Shown here: positions 9,345 through 18,342 of the stretch, in pieces
Layout of the letters: every line of letters starts with the position of its first letter
Numbering within the stretch: the stretch's first letter is position 1
Source of the DNA: Dulcicalothrix desertica PCC 7102
Lineage (GTDB): Bacteria > Cyanobacteriota > Cyanobacteriia > Cyanobacteriales > Nostocaceae
DNA: 50,013 nt
Assembly (NCBI RefSeq): GCF_003991905.1
Contig: NZ_RSCL01000046.1
Span: 1 to 50,013, forward strand
Direction of reading: 5' to 3'
Program-made: the position numbers and the translations under genes
Notes under the pieces: generated by a model
Databases searched by the model: none
Seen by the model: only the letters and a program-made list of their open reading frames with translations
What the model was told of the DNA's origin: nothing

Positions 9345-9576
9345 AATATGGTTGTATTTGAAGTCTAATTTGAATAAAGACGTATATTCGTAAATATTCG
9401 TAAAAATTAAAACTTTTAAAAACCTTGCTTTTGTACAGGATTTATACATAATATTATGGACGGTTTAAATTACTAACTAATTTGACCGTGTACAAACATC
9501 TGCTTTTTGTGGGAAACACTGTACCCGATGATTCAGTCTTTAGTACCGCAAAGGCAATATTGTGTTGTGTAAATCT

Positions 9577-10506
9577 ATGACTACGACAAACCGTATTAGT
9601 AACTTAAGTAATCAGTTTAATGCTTCTATAGCTGGATTCAAAAAAGTGTTCTCTGTTGCCAGCATGACGTTGGCAGTAGCAATGCCAATAGTTTTGTCTT
9701 CACCTGTCAAAGCCTTACAAGTACAAATGACTCCACAGTCTCCGCGATTAGGGGATACGATTTCGGTAATTGTGAGCTTGGATAATCCAGCCAATGGTGG
9801 CAATGTAACTGTTAGTAGTGGTCAAGAGACTTATACGGCATATGAAATTGCTCCAAATAAATATCGAGCATTTATTCCTACTACCCCCTTGGAAAAGCCA
9901 GGTGGACGCACAGTAAAAGTCAGCGGTGGTGGAGAAACTAAAAATTTAACACTTTCTATCGGCACCCGTAAATTCCCAGTACAGCGGATTAATTTACCAC
10001 CTGGTAAAGCTGGAGTTAAAGCAACCGAACTAGAACTTCGACGTGCGCGTGAATTCCGCGAAGTGCGTACTCCTGAAAAGTTTTGGAAAGGTACTTTTAA
10101 GCGACCTAACCAAGGACGGATGAGTACACAATACGGTGTTAGACGCTACTATAATGGAGTGTTTGCGAATGATTATTATCATCGCGGACTGGATTATGCA
10201 GGCGCCTCTGGTTCTGCGGTTGTAGCACCAGCAGCGGGACGTGTAGTATTAGTAGGAACTGTAGCACAAGGGTTTAAAGTTCATGGTAATGTGATTGGTG
10301 TTGACCACGGGCAAGGGGTAGCAAGTATTTTTATGCACCTTAGACAAATTTCAGTCAAAGAAGGGGATTTTGTACAGCCTGGTCAAAAAATAGGTACAGT
10401 TGGTTCCACAGGCGCCTCGACAGGTCCTCATTTACACTGGGGTTTATATGTTAATGGCAAAAGTGTTGACCCAATGCCTTGGCTACATGGCACTGCTGAA
10501 AAGTAA
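9577..10506 (+). CDS. Secreted M23-family metallopeptidase (LytM-type)
   Basis: The C-terminal half is a LytM/M23 zinc endopeptidase. The zinc-site motif HRGLDYAGASGSAV and the catalytic HLHWGLY motif are both present, as is the core VAPAAGRVVLVG, so it should be active on peptidoglycan cross-bridges. Residues about 15-50 form a signal segment ending near the proline/alanine-rich SSPVKALQ. A beta-rich domain of about 100 residues precedes the peptidase. The ATG at 9577 is chosen over an in-frame GTG at 9562, which adds only five odd residues. It lies directly before the ComFB gene and near an L,D-transpeptidase and SigG, suggesting an envelope-maintenance block. Confidence 0.9.
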   Translation: MTTTNRISNLSNQFNASIAGFKKVFSVASMTLAVAMPIVLSSPVKALQVQMTPQSPRLGDTISVIVSLDNPANGGNVTVSSGQETYTAYEIAPNKYRAFIPTTPLEKPGGRTVKVSGGGETKNLTLSIGTRKFPVQRINLPPGKAGVKATELELRRAREFREVRTPEKFWKGTFKRPNQGRMSTQYGVRRYYNGVFANDYYHRGLDYAGASGSAVVAPAAGRVVLVGTVAQGFKVHGNVIGVDHGQGVASIFMHLRQISVKEGDFVQPGQKIGTVGSTGASTGPHLHWGLYVNGKSVDPMPWLHGTAEK

Positions 10507-10667
10507 GTTATAAATGAAGTCACAAAGTAAATTATGAAGTAAAAATGTACACAGATGCATATTTGCTACATAATTTACGTGTAGACTGTTTACAATTGAC
10601 TTTTAGTAAGCAATTATAGATTCGATTGATACCGTCCCTACCTAAACTTGGGTGGCTTAAAAAAAAG

Positions 10668-11219
10668 ATGAGTAGTATGAGTATAGGAAAAATTGTAGAA
10701 CAAGCTCTCCAAGATGGTTATTTGACACCTGCTATGGAAGCTGAAGTTGGGCGAATCTGCGACCATGCGTCAGAATTGTCAATTGAAGAGTACATGGCGT
10801 TAGACCGCTTAATGGGGTCACTATTAACAGGTGAGGTAGTGGCGGTACCTCGCAAACAGTTTATCAACGTCATGGAAGATTTGGTATTGACTGAAGCAGT
10901 TGCCCGCGTTGCCGAAATTGAAGCAACAAGTGAAGGGTCTTTAGATGTTGGTGACATTGCAGCTTACGCACTCAACCGTCTTCCACCGCTTTATGCTACT
11001 ACCGAAGAAGGCGCCAGTTGGCAACGTGCGCGTGCTAAAACTGAACTGCAAGAATTAATTAGCCAACAAGTTAGTGAAGCAATAGCGCGTAACCTCGACA
11101 GACCCAACGATGATAAAACTGTGTTAACTCCTAAGAACACAGGTAATGAGGTATTGCGTCAAGTTAGCACCTTGCTTCAAGCTTATGCTCCTGCGTTTGA
11201 GCAAAAAGCGCAGTCTTAA
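10668..11219 (+). CDS. cdgR: ComFB-domain protein, likely cyclic-dinucleotide receptor (CdgR-like)
   Basis: The ComFB domain spans about residues 8-130: IGKIVEQALQDGYLTPAMEA, YMALDRLMGSLLTGEVV, then the hallmark ALNRLPPLYATTEEGASWQ. Cyanobacterial ComFB proteins bind cyclic dinucleotides. The Anabaena member CdgR is a c-di-GMP receptor that controls cell size and, from memory, lies a few genes from sigG, as here; the symbol rests on that context and domain match. The C-terminus after about 150 is variable. A TTG 42 bp upstream would add 14 residues, and the ATG at 10668 or the one at 10677 is more natural. Its stop overlaps the convergent L,D-transpeptidase stop by 4 bp. Confidence 0.85.
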   Translation: MSSMSIGKIVEQALQDGYLTPAMEAEVGRICDHASELSIEEYMALDRLMGSLLTGEVVAVPRKQFINVMEDLVLTEAVARVAEIEATSEGSLDVGDIAAYALNRLPPLYATTEEGASWQRARAKTELQELISQQVSEAIARNLDRPNDDKTVLTPKNTGNEVLRQVSTLLQAYAPAFEQKAQS

Positions 11220-11887
11220 TGGCGAACTTCAACGACCGTTCCAATTTTCACTTGGTCGTAAAGCATTCGAACATCGGGGTTACGCATTCTGAGACAACCG
11301 TGAGAGACTGGGTTCCCTACTAGCGTCTCGTCTGGTGTTCCATGAAACCCTATTTCCCCATCTTTATTTGATAAAAAACCAATCCATCTATCTCCTAGAG
11401 GACTATCTTCACCTGGAGAAAACACTTTGCCAGTAATTGGATGGCGCCAAATAGGGTCATGTTGTTTATGCATGACTTTAAATATACCTGTGGGAGTTTC
11501 CCAACCTTTTTTACCAATACCTGTGGGATAACTAGCAATAACCTCGCCTTTTTGATACACATAAACTCTTCGATTACTTAAATCTACAACCAAGCGCAGC
11601 TCCGAGTTCAATGCTTGTTGAGATTTTTGCCCGGTCAATTTGACATCGGGAGATGTAGCTATTGCTGCATCTCCTGCTGTTGCTCTTATTTGACCTTGTT
11701 TGAGAAAGCTTGTAAATCTTTCTACCAGTGAAGGTTCACTTTTAACAGGTGGCGCCTCGAAACGAGTTGCCATTGGCATCATCGCACGATTTGAGCTAGA
11801 AATATGCCAGCGTACTGCAAGCGTTAGTAAAGCAGTACTAAAGCAAAGTAGCATGACTATGCGCGCTATAGATTCATTTTTGACCAT
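11216..11887 (-). CDS. L,D-transpeptidase (YkuD family), membrane-anchored
   Basis: This 223-residue envelope enzyme forms 3-3 peptidoglycan cross-links or attaches proteins. An N-terminal signal-anchor helix (about residues 8-27) precedes a low-complexity linker and a YkuD catalytic domain (about 95-222). The active-site pattern is intact: IGFHGTPDETLVGNPVSHGC with catalytic Cys, then LRMRNPDV. Substrate-strand motifs LVVDLSNRRVYVYQKGEVI and YPTGIGKKGWETPTGIF are also typical. It is convergent with the ComFB gene. The ATG at 11887 is supported by the basic residues before the helix. Confidence 0.92.
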   Translation of the reverse strand: MVKNESIARIVMLLCFSTALLTLAVRWHISSSNRAMMPMATRFEAPPVKSEPSLVERFTSFLKQGQIRATAGDAAIATSPDVKLTGQKSQQALNSELRLVVDLSNRRVYVYQKGEVIASYPTGIGKKGWETPTGIFKVMHKQHDPIWRHPITGKVFSPGEDSPLGDRWIGFLSNKDGEIGFHGTPDETLVGNPVSHGCLRMRNPDVRMLYDQVKIGTVVEVRH

Positions 11888-12219
11888 CGAACAAGCTCAC
11901 TTTCAAACTACATACACATTAAATATAATAAGCGACGCTTATTTATCAAGACTAACTATCTATATAGATTTGTCGTATCCGAATTTAGTGCCCAACATAA
12001 AAAATTTATAATATTTTTTTGATTTCCTTATAAATATGGTAATGGGAAAGGGCACACTAGAATTGTGAGGGTAGACCGTAAGTGCCGCGTTAACTGGTTC
12101 TGGATTATTTAAGTTTCAACAAGTTAAGACAAGTTAAAACATTTGCTAAAAACATAAGCTCCCTGGAACTTAGTTAGCGTAGCAGACAATCATACTTTGG
12201 TGTGGGTGGGAGAAAAATT
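11888..12219. other. Intergenic, no gene seen
   Basis: Upstream of the leftward L,D-transpeptidase gene and of a small rightward frame. It is AT-rich to about 12040, then mixed. I see no clear hairpin, operator or conserved frame in it. Confidence 0.45.
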
Positions 12220-12384
12220 ATGTTTAAAAAATTATTGCTAGCGATTACAATTACATTTTCGCTGAATCTGTGTTTAGAGACTCGACAACAAGAGCGCACT
12301 AATACAGATACGAGTTTTCAGCAGAAAGCGCAAGTAGAGCAAACTAGTACAATTTTGGTATCTGTGCCACAAAACAAAAAGTAA
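12220..12384 (+). CDS. Possible small exported peptide
   Basis: A 54-codon frame from the ATG at 12220, preceded by the purine-rich GGTGGGAGA. It encodes a signal-like start (MFKKLLLAITITFSLNLCLE) and a short polar Gln/Thr-rich tail. The Cys at about residue 18 could be a lipobox-like site but lacks the usual small residue before it. A GTG start at 12202 is possible. The stop sits at the edge of a long inverted repeat that may act as terminator. No family is recognised and the coding call is uncertain. Confidence 0.4.
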   Translation: MFKKLLLAITITFSLNLCLETRQQERTNTDTSFQQKAQVEQTSTILVSVPQNKK

Positions 12385-12449
12385 GAAACCGGGCTTCTTG
12401 TAAAGATTTTACTAAAAAATTTAATTTTTCATATAGAAGCCCGGTTTCT
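12384..12449 (+). repeat. Long inverted repeat (CCGGGCTTCT type), possible terminator
   Basis: 15-bp perfect arms AGAAACCGGGCTTCT (12384-12398) and AGAAGCCCGGTTTCT (12435-12449) enclose a 36-nt AT-rich loop. This core is like the AAACCGGGTTTCT repeats scattered through filamentous cyanobacterial genomes. It starts at the stop codon of the small frame. The remaining sequence to 12745 holds one GGCGCC and the presumed promoter of the sigma gene, with no other gene seen. Confidence 0.7.
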
Positions 12450-12745
12450 CTTCGAGATGTAGAGTATATGTAGACCATCCTAATAAAAGGCGCCTTCCTG
12501 GAGGAATGACGTTACAACTGCTGCATCGAAGTAAGTATCATTTCTATATGCACTCAATAACACTTACATGTAAGAAACCTCTGACATATAAAGCTAGATA
12601 GCCAAAGAGTTATCTTTTACATTAAATGAAATTGGCACAATTTAGATACATCGGTGTTACAGTCTAAAATCCGTCACTACCCCCAGGAACAACTGAGTGA
12701 TTAGGATGTCTAATAGATAGGGATGTTAAAAAGCCAGTACGATCT

Positions 12746-13405
12746 ATGAGTCAATCGATTACTGTGTCCTGGTCGCAAATCGATACCAGGCTTCCGGAAC
12801 AAAAGGAAGTGCAAGCTGACAAACTCTCAAACCACGATTTGATATTACGCTGTCAAGAAGGACTGCGGCCTGAACGTGCTGCCTTTGCGGAACTAATGCG
12901 TCGTTATCAATCTCAGGTAGAGAGAGTTTTATACCACCTAGCTCCTGACTGGGCAGATAGAGCTGATTTGGCTCAAGAAGTCTGGATAAGAGTATTTCGC
13001 AATATCAGCAAACTGCAAGAACCCGCTAAATTCCGGGGTTGGTTGAGCCGAATTGCCACGAACTTGTTTTATGACGAGTTAAGGAAGCGCAAACGGGTTG
13101 TTAGTCCACTGTCGCTTGATGCTCCCCGCTCGGTAGAAGACGGCGAAATGGATTGGGAAATTGCTGGTGATACACCAGGTCCGGAAGAAGAATTAACCAC
13201 TCGTGAATTTTATGAGCAATTACGTGACGCAATCGCTGATCTGCCCGAAGTATTCCGGACTACAATAGTCCTTAGAGAAATCGAAGGCATGGCTTACGAA
13301 GAAATTGCTGAGATTACAGGTGTATCTTTAGGTACAGTAAAATCTCGCATTGCGCGCGCTCGTACAAGGCTGCAATCACAATTGCAAAGCTATCTTGATG
13401 CATAA
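12746..13405 (+). CDS. sigG: ECF-type RNA polymerase sigma factor, SigG-like
   Basis: This 219-residue group 4 (ECF) sigma factor has region 2 at about residues 40-110 (FAELMRRYQSQVERVLYHLA, then RADLAQEVWIRVFRNISKL and FRGWLSRIATNLFYDELRKR). Region 4 is at about 155-210 (LPEVFRTTIVLREIEGMAYEE, then IAEITGVSLGTVKSRIARAR). The sequence matches the cyanobacterial SigG group. A gene for a short membrane protein with an anti-sigma N-terminus follows at 155 bp, the usual SigG arrangement; in Nostoc punctiforme this partner is called SapG. SigG is linked to envelope stress, which fits the neighbouring cell-wall enzymes. Confidence 0.9.
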   Translation: MSQSITVSWSQIDTRLPEQKEVQADKLSNHDLILRCQEGLRPERAAFAELMRRYQSQVERVLYHLAPDWADRADLAQEVWIRVFRNISKLQEPAKFRGWLSRIATNLFYDELRKRKRVVSPLSLDAPRSVEDGEMDWEIAGDTPGPEEELTTREFYEQLRDAIADLPEVFRTTIVLREIEGMAYEEIAEITGVSLGTVKSRIARARTRLQSQLQSYLDA

Positions 13406-13560
13406 GTAGTAATGGTTAACCATTATTAATTGAGAGCAAGATTGTATAATAAATTAAAAAAGTTAGAGATTAATCGAGTGCTTCTGCCGAAAGAAATAGC
13501 CAGAATTTCTCACCTTTGTCCGATTTATTTACCCGTGTTTGAATTGGTAATGGTGTTAAT

Positions 13561-14163
13561 ATGAATACTAATTCGCAATTTAATGACCGTTCTCACTCGC
13601 AGGAAAATCAAAACCTGTTAGAAGGGGATGTAAAGCATACCAATGATTTTACGGGTGCTATGGATATGGTGAAGCGTGACCGCTTCGAGTTATTAAGTGC
13701 ATACCTCGATGGTGAGGTAACAGCAACAGAACGCAAGCAAGTGGAAGAGTGGTTAGTAAATGACCAGTCAGTCAAAACACTTTATACTCGACTGTTAAAA
13801 TTACGGCAATCTTTGCGAACTCTACCAATCCCAGAGTCGCAACAGCCAGTTGAAGAAACAGTTGAGCAGGTTTTAGGTAAACTAAAGCGTCGGCGTCTAA
13901 AATTAGCAGGAATGTTTGGGGGAGCTGCAATTGCAGCTTGTGCTTTCGGCGCCTTATCAGGGATATTCTCTGGCGATTCAAGAGTTATTCAATTTGCATC
14001 GCAGCCCGCATCACAACCTATTGCCACCAAATCCAATGCTTCGCCTAAAACATTGATGGTTGCCCTTAACCAGCCAATATTTCCAATTCCTAAAACAGAA
14101 GTGGCGCCAAATCCAGTTGAAAGGCAGCGGCAAACACCCAACGCCGAAAATGGATTATATTAA
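13561..14163 (+). CDS. Anti-sigma factor partner of SigG (SapG-like)
   Basis: Residues about 40-85 (RFELLSAYLDGEVTATERKQ, then VEEWLVNDQSVKTLYTRLLKLRQ) form the anti-sigma helical domain of the zf-HC2/RskA type. The zinc-binding His/Cys residues are absent, as is common in this cyanobacterial group. A single transmembrane helix follows at about 117-137 (LAGMFGGAAIAACAFGALSGI), and then a polar, Gln/Pro-rich extracytoplasmic tail. Expected job: hold SigG at the inner membrane until an envelope signal releases it. A possible in-frame later start (MDMVKRDRFELL) would drop a disordered N-terminus. Same strand as sigG with 155 bp between them. Confidence 0.85.
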   Translation: MNTNSQFNDRSHSQENQNLLEGDVKHTNDFTGAMDMVKRDRFELLSAYLDGEVTATERKQVEEWLVNDQSVKTLYTRLLKLRQSLRTLPIPESQQPVEETVEQVLGKLKRRRLKLAGMFGGAAIAACAFGALSGIFSGDSRVIQFASQPASQPIATKSNASPKTLMVALNQPIFPIPKTEVAPNPVERQRQTPNAENGLY

Positions 14164-14213
14164 AAGCTGATTAATTAATTAAAGCTGATAATTAAAGCCT
14201 ATATTAGGAAAAT

Positions 14214-14639
14214 TTACTGTTTGGAAGCACTCCATAAACCATCATCCTGTAAAGTTCCGCCCAATTGGTGAACAAGCTTTTCTTCCATAAGATAAGCCCA
14301 AACTTCGCCGATGCGTTGCGGGCGTCCAGGAGTGGTATTTGTGTGGTCTTGACTGAATATATTAATGTATCGACGATTATAGAGATTTTCTGAACTTTGT
14401 CGAGAGGGGTGATAGTCCTCAAGCTGATCAAGTTCAGCCAAAATATCTGAATCAGCAAAATAAAGCATATAACCCCAAACAGGACTATTCCCCAGCGTCA
14501 TTGCCGGATACCCCTGTGGAAGAGTATAAAGCTTACCCATTGTAAAAGCGGGCAGGGAATCAATAACCCTGTCCGCACAATATTTTGTATAATTTTCTTC
14601 ACCCGGTTTGAGAGTTCCATAAACAAATACCTTAATCAC
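14214..14639 (-). CDS. Gamma-glutamylcyclotransferase-like (AIG2/GGCT fold) protein
   Basis: This 141-residue cytoplasmic protein has the fold signature VFVYGTLKPGEENY at its N-terminus (substrate-binding loop YGTLKPGE). It also has the expected acidic catalytic position in LAELDQLEDYHP. The length is right for the family. Members cyclise gamma-glutamyl groups to 5-oxoproline, but the true substrate of bacterial versions is mostly unknown. It is convergent with the anti-sigma gene and stands alone. Confidence 0.88.
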   Translation of the reverse strand: MIKVFVYGTLKPGEENYTKYCADRVIDSLPAFTMGKLYTLPQGYPAMTLGNSPVWGYMLYFADSDILAELDQLEDYHPSRQSSENLYNRRYINIFSQDHTNTTPGRPQRIGEVWAYLMEEKLVHQLGGTLQDDGLWSASKQ

Positions 14640-14945
14640 AATTAACCCTCAGTAATTTAATAGCAGCGTTACAAAAAGTACCAGTTGAATATCTGTCACA
14701 AACAATTAGTAGATTGTAGGTTGGGTTCCGGCTTTGTGTAACCCAAACAAAATAACAAATACGGTAAATATTTTTACAACACAGACACATAGTACGCAGA
14801 AAAAGAGAGATTGGCGCGTATTCTCTAGAATAATATTATGTAATTTCGCGGTTAACATAAATAATTATCTATGATATTTTTTGTAGAAGCGTGATAAATC
14901 CTAAAATTTTAATAGCTATATACCATCCTCATAAGATAGCAAAAA
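14640..14945. repeat. Intergenic with GTAGGTTGGGT-type repeat fragment
   Basis: Positions about 14711-14750 hold ATTGTAGGTTGGGTTCCG followed by AACCCAAAC, a fragment of a dispersed inverted repeat also seen at 38063-38166. A GTA-N8-TAC palindrome lies at 14764-14777, but no matching -10 follows at the right distance, so NtcA control of the nifX-like gene is unproven. No gene is seen. Confidence 0.5.
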
Positions 14946-15380
14946 ATGAAAATTGCCTTTGCCACAACAGATAAGGTTAATATAAACTCCGACTTTGGGA
15001 GTGCCGAAAAGTTTGATATCTACGAAATATCAAAATATGGGTATCATTTTTTAGATACTATTTGCGTAGAAAAGCAACCTGAAACAACCCAATATGGTTA
15101 TAAAAATAAAGATAATATATTGAGGGTAAATAAAGGTGAGAGCGATACTGATATAGCAACTGTAATTGATGCACTTAATGACTGTACAATAGTTTATACC
15201 ACTTCAATTGGCGCCGTACCCGCAGCGAAACTAATAAAAAACGGTATTACGCCAATGACACCAGAATTAGACCAAGAAAAAATTACTGGTATCCTTGATA
15301 GATTATTAATAGCAGTAAAAGGAAATCCGGCGCCTTGGTTGCGTAAAGTTTTACAACGAGAAAATGATCGTACTCAATAA
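14946..15380 (+). CDS. NifX/NafY-type dinitrogenase cofactor-binding domain protein
   Basis: The single domain (about residues 1-115) matches the dinitrogenase iron-molybdenum cofactor family. It opens KIAFATTDKVNINSDFGSAEKFDIYEI and carries the later core DALNDCTIVYTTSIGAVPAAKLIKNGI. Proteins of this kind carry or store FeMo-co or its precursor, in the cytoplasm. At 144 residues it is a stand-alone domain. It is not in a nif cluster here: its neighbours are a GGCT-like gene and leuS, so a nitrogenase role is only inferred. The extended C-terminus (AVKGNPAPWLRKVLQRENDR) recalls cyanobacterial NifX-associated proteins. Confidence 0.85.
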   Translation: MKIAFATTDKVNINSDFGSAEKFDIYEISKYGYHFLDTICVEKQPETTQYGYKNKDNILRVNKGESDTDIATVIDALNDCTIVYTTSIGAVPAAKLIKNGITPMTPELDQEKITGILDRLLIAVKGNPAPWLRKVLQRENDRTQ

Positions 15381-15551
15381 TAAGGCTATTAAAGTAAAAT
15401 TTTGGCTCAACTAAATGTATTTTAAGCAAGAGTATAAATACTCAACTATAGCGCTTTATCTGGTTCTGCTGTGAATACGAATAAAATAGTATGTCACAAT
15501 AACTAAGCAGAAACTAAGATTAATAAGATTAACGCATTAGGAGTATTAGCA

Positions 15552-18113
15552 GTGGAGTCTCGATACAACCCAGCAGACATTGAGGAAAAATGGCAAAACA
15601 CATGGACTGAACTTGGCTTAGACAAGACAGTCACCGATAGCGACAAGCCAAAATTTTATGCGCTGTCTATGTTCCCGTATCCTTCGGGAAGCTTGCACAT
15701 GGGTCATGTCCGCAATTACACCATAACTGACGCTATCGCGCGCCTCAAGAGAATGCAAGGGTATCGGGTACTACATCCGATGGGTTGGGATGCTTTTGGT
15801 TTACCTGCGGAAAATGCTGCTATTGACAGAGGTGTTCCTCCAGCAAAATGGACTTATCAAAATATTGAACAAATGCGGCAACAGTTAAAGCGTCTCGGTT
15901 ATTCAATTGACTGGAACTGTGAAGTTGCTACCTGTTCGCCCGATTATTATAGATGGACACAGTGGATTTTCTTACAGTTTTTTGAAGCAGGTTTGGCTTA
16001 TCAAAGAGAAGCTGCGGTAAATTGGGACCCCGTAGACCAAACTGTAATAGCAAACGAACAAGTTATTGATGGACGTTCGTGGCGTAGCGGCGCCATTGTT
16101 GAGCGAAAATTATTACGGCAGTGGTTTTTGAAGATTACTGATTATGCCGAGCAGTTATTGAACGACCTTGATAAGTTGCCAGGATGGCCCGAACGTGTGA
16201 AATTAATGCAGGCTAACTGGATAGGCAAATCTACAGGCGCCTATTTAGAGTTTCCCATAGTTGGCAGCGATGAAAAAATAGCTGTATATACGACACGTCC
16301 TGATACAATTTATGGTGTTAGCTATGTAGTGTTGGCGCCAGAACATCCATTAACAGAGAAAGTTACTACAAAAGAACAAAAAGCAGCAGTTGAAGCATTT
16401 GTACAAGAAGTTAGCAACCAAAGCGAGATGGAGCGTACTGCTGAAGATAAACCAAAACGCGGTATATCTACAGGTGGTAAAGCAATAAATCTATTTACAG
16501 GAGAAGAAATTCCTATTTGGATTGCTGATTATGTATTGTATGAGTACGGTACAGGCGCCGTAATGGGTGTACCTGCACATGATGTACGCGATTTTAAATT
16601 CGCTTCATATCAAAATTTGGCAATTAAAGTTGTAATTGTTGCTGATGGTGAAGCAGAAGCTGAATTAAAAGCTGCTTATACTGAAGCTGGGGTGTTGGTA
16701 AATTCACAGCAATTTGATGGCATGGCTTCGGGTGATGCGAAGAAAGCTATAGTTGAGTATGCAGAAAAACAAGGTTATGGTAAAGCGCGTATTCAATATC
16801 GTTTACGTGACTGGTTAATTTCGCGTCAGCGTTACTGGGGCGCCCCTATACCCATTATTCACTGTCCTAATTGCGGCGCCGTACCAGTTCCCGAAAAAGA
16901 TTTGCCTGTACAATTACCTGACAATGTTGAATTAACAGGGCGGGGTGGTTCGCCATTGGCTTCTTTGGAAAGTTGGAAAAATGTACCTTGTCCAAGTTGT
17001 GGTACACCAGCACAACGAGAAACCGATACGATGGATACATTTATTGATTCATCATGGTACTTCTTACGGTTTACCGATGCCAAAAACGAGAACAAAATAT
17101 TTGAACCCGGTAGAGTCAACGATTTTATGCCCGTTGACCAATATGTAGGTGGTATTGAACATGCGATTTTACACTTGTTATACTCGCGGTTCTTTACTAA
17201 AGTATTGCGCGATAGAGGTTTATTGAACTTTGACGAACCTTTCCAACGGTTGTTAACTCAAGGAATGGTACAAGGTTTAACTTATATGAACCCTAATAAA
17301 TCAGATAAAGATAAATGGGTTCCTACAAGTTTAGTAAATGCCGAAGACCCTCGTGACCCCAAAACAGGCGAACCTTTACAGCTTGTTTACGCTACCATGT
17401 CCAAATCTAAAGGTAACGGTGTGGCGCCTGAAGATGTTATTGCCAAATATGGTATTGATACCGCGCGCATGTTTATATTGTTCAAGGCGCCACCAGAAAA
17501 AGATTTGGAATGGGATGAAGCGGATGTTGAAGGACAATTTCGTTTTTTAAATAGAGTATGGCGCCTAGTTACAGAGTTTATAGCTAGTGGTAACGTTAAT
17601 TCAACAAGTACTAATGAATTAACGAAACCAGAGAAAGACTTACGTCGGGCAATTCATATTGCTATCAAAGAAATTACGGAAGATATCGAAGGAGGATATC
17701 AATTTAATACCGCAATTTCTGAGTTAATGAAATTAAGCAATGCCTTAGCTGATGTGGCTTGTAAAGATTCGCCTGTATATGCCGAAGGTATAAATACTTT
17801 AATAGTGTTACTGGCGCCGTTTGCACCACACATCGCCGATGAGTTATGGCACCAGTTAGGGAACTCTGAATCAGTACATATTCATGAATGGTTAAAATTT
17901 GACCCAGAAGCTTTAGTTGTAGATGAAATGACCTTAGTAATTCAAATCAACGGTAAAAAACGGGGTGACTTACAGGTGCCTGCAACTTTGGATAAAGCTG
18001 GGTTGGAACAATACGCACGCGACTCTGAGGTGGCACAACGTCATATTGAGGGTAAGGATATTAAAAAGGTAATTGTAGTACCTGGTAAATTAGTCAACTT
18101 CGTTGTTGGGTAA
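15552..18113 (+). CDS. leuS: Leucyl-tRNA synthetase
   Basis: This cytoplasmic class I synthetase charges tRNA-Leu. The 853-residue length is normal. The HIGH-like motif [16 protein letters not shown] is near residue 42 and the KMSKS-like motif [10 protein letters not shown] near residue 617. The CP1 editing domain, with its conserved [20 protein letters not shown] segment, lies at about 225-410. A zinc-like Cys cluster ([10 protein letters not shown] and [12 protein letters not shown]) is present. The C-terminal [12 protein letters not shown] anticodon/tail domain is intact. It starts with GTG at 15552, preceded by TTAGGAGTATTAGCA, a good ribosome-binding site. It is monocistronic. Confidence 0.97.
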   Translation: MESRYNPADIEEKWQNTWTELGLDKTVTDSDKPKFYALSMFPYPSGSLHMGHVRNYTITDAIARLKRMQGYRVLHPMGWDAFGLPAENAAIDRGVPPAKWTYQNIEQMRQQLKRLGYSIDWNCEVATCSPDYYRWTQWIFLQFFEAGLAYQREAAVNWDPVDQTVIANEQVIDGRSWRSGAIVERKLLRQWFLKITDYAEQLLNDLDKLPGWPERVKLMQANWIGKSTGAYLEFPIVGSDEKIAVYTTRPDTIYGVSYVVLAPEHPLTEKVTTKEQKAAVEAFVQEVSNQSEMERTAEDKPKRGISTGGKAINLFTGEEIPIWIADYVLYEYGTGAVMGVPAHDVRDFKFASYQNLAIKVVIVADGEAEAELKAAYTEAGVLVNSQQFDGMASGDAKKAIVEYAEKQGYGKARIQYRLRDWLISRQRYWGAPIPIIHCPNCGAVPVPEKDLPVQLPDNVELTGRGGSPLASLESWKNVPCPSCGTPAQRETDTMDTFIDSSWYFLRFTDAKNENKIFEPGRVNDFMPVDQYVGGIEHAILHLLYSRFFTKVLRDRGLLNFDEPFQRLLTQGMVQGLTYMNPNKSDKDKWVPTSLVNAEDPRDPKTGEPLQLVYATMSKSKGNGVAPEDVIAKYGIDTARMFILFKAPPEKDLEWDEADVEGQFRFLNRVWRLVTEFIASGNVNSTSTNELTKPEKDLRRAIHIAIKEITEDIEGGYQFNTAISELMKLSNALADVACKDSPVYAEGINTLIVLLAPFAPHIADELWHQLGNSESVHIHEWLKFDPEALVVDEMTLVIQINGKKRGDLQVPATLDKAGLEQYARDSEVAQRHIEGKDIKKVIVVPGKLVNFVVG

Positions 18114-18123
18114 AGCTTACATC

Positions 18124-18240
18124 AATTTGTGAACCATTGGTTCACAAATTTCCCTCTTGTGGAACAGGCATCCTTGCCTGTGTGCATTATCTATTTTTTA
18201 CCACAGAGACACAGAGAGCGCAGAGGAAGAGGTATAAACC
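18124..18240. repeat. Composite repeat, left copy
   Basis: Three modules follow leuS. The first is a 27-nt near-perfect palindrome (arms AATTTGTGAACCA/TGGTTCACAAATT, 18124-18150), the second a GTGGAACAGGCATCC...GCCTGTG hairpin (about 18159-18184), and the third ATTTTTTACCACAGAG with CACAGAGAGCGCAGAGG (from 18193). All three recur right of the FAD monooxygenase gene (19702-19817), with the palindrome moved to the far side. The palindrome may also terminate leuS transcription. Confidence 0.8.
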
Positions 18241-18342
18241 GCAAAGGCGCAAAGGGCGCAAAGAAAGAGGAGTAGGGTGCGTGAAAGCTATTACAATCTA
18301 AAATGAAACGAAAAATTAAAATGCTTTCACGCACCACCCGCA

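Noticed and set aside
14764-14777. NtcA box for the nifX-like gene
   Set aside because: GTA-N8-TAC is expected by chance several times in 50 kb, and no TA-N3-T box lies about 22 bp downstream.
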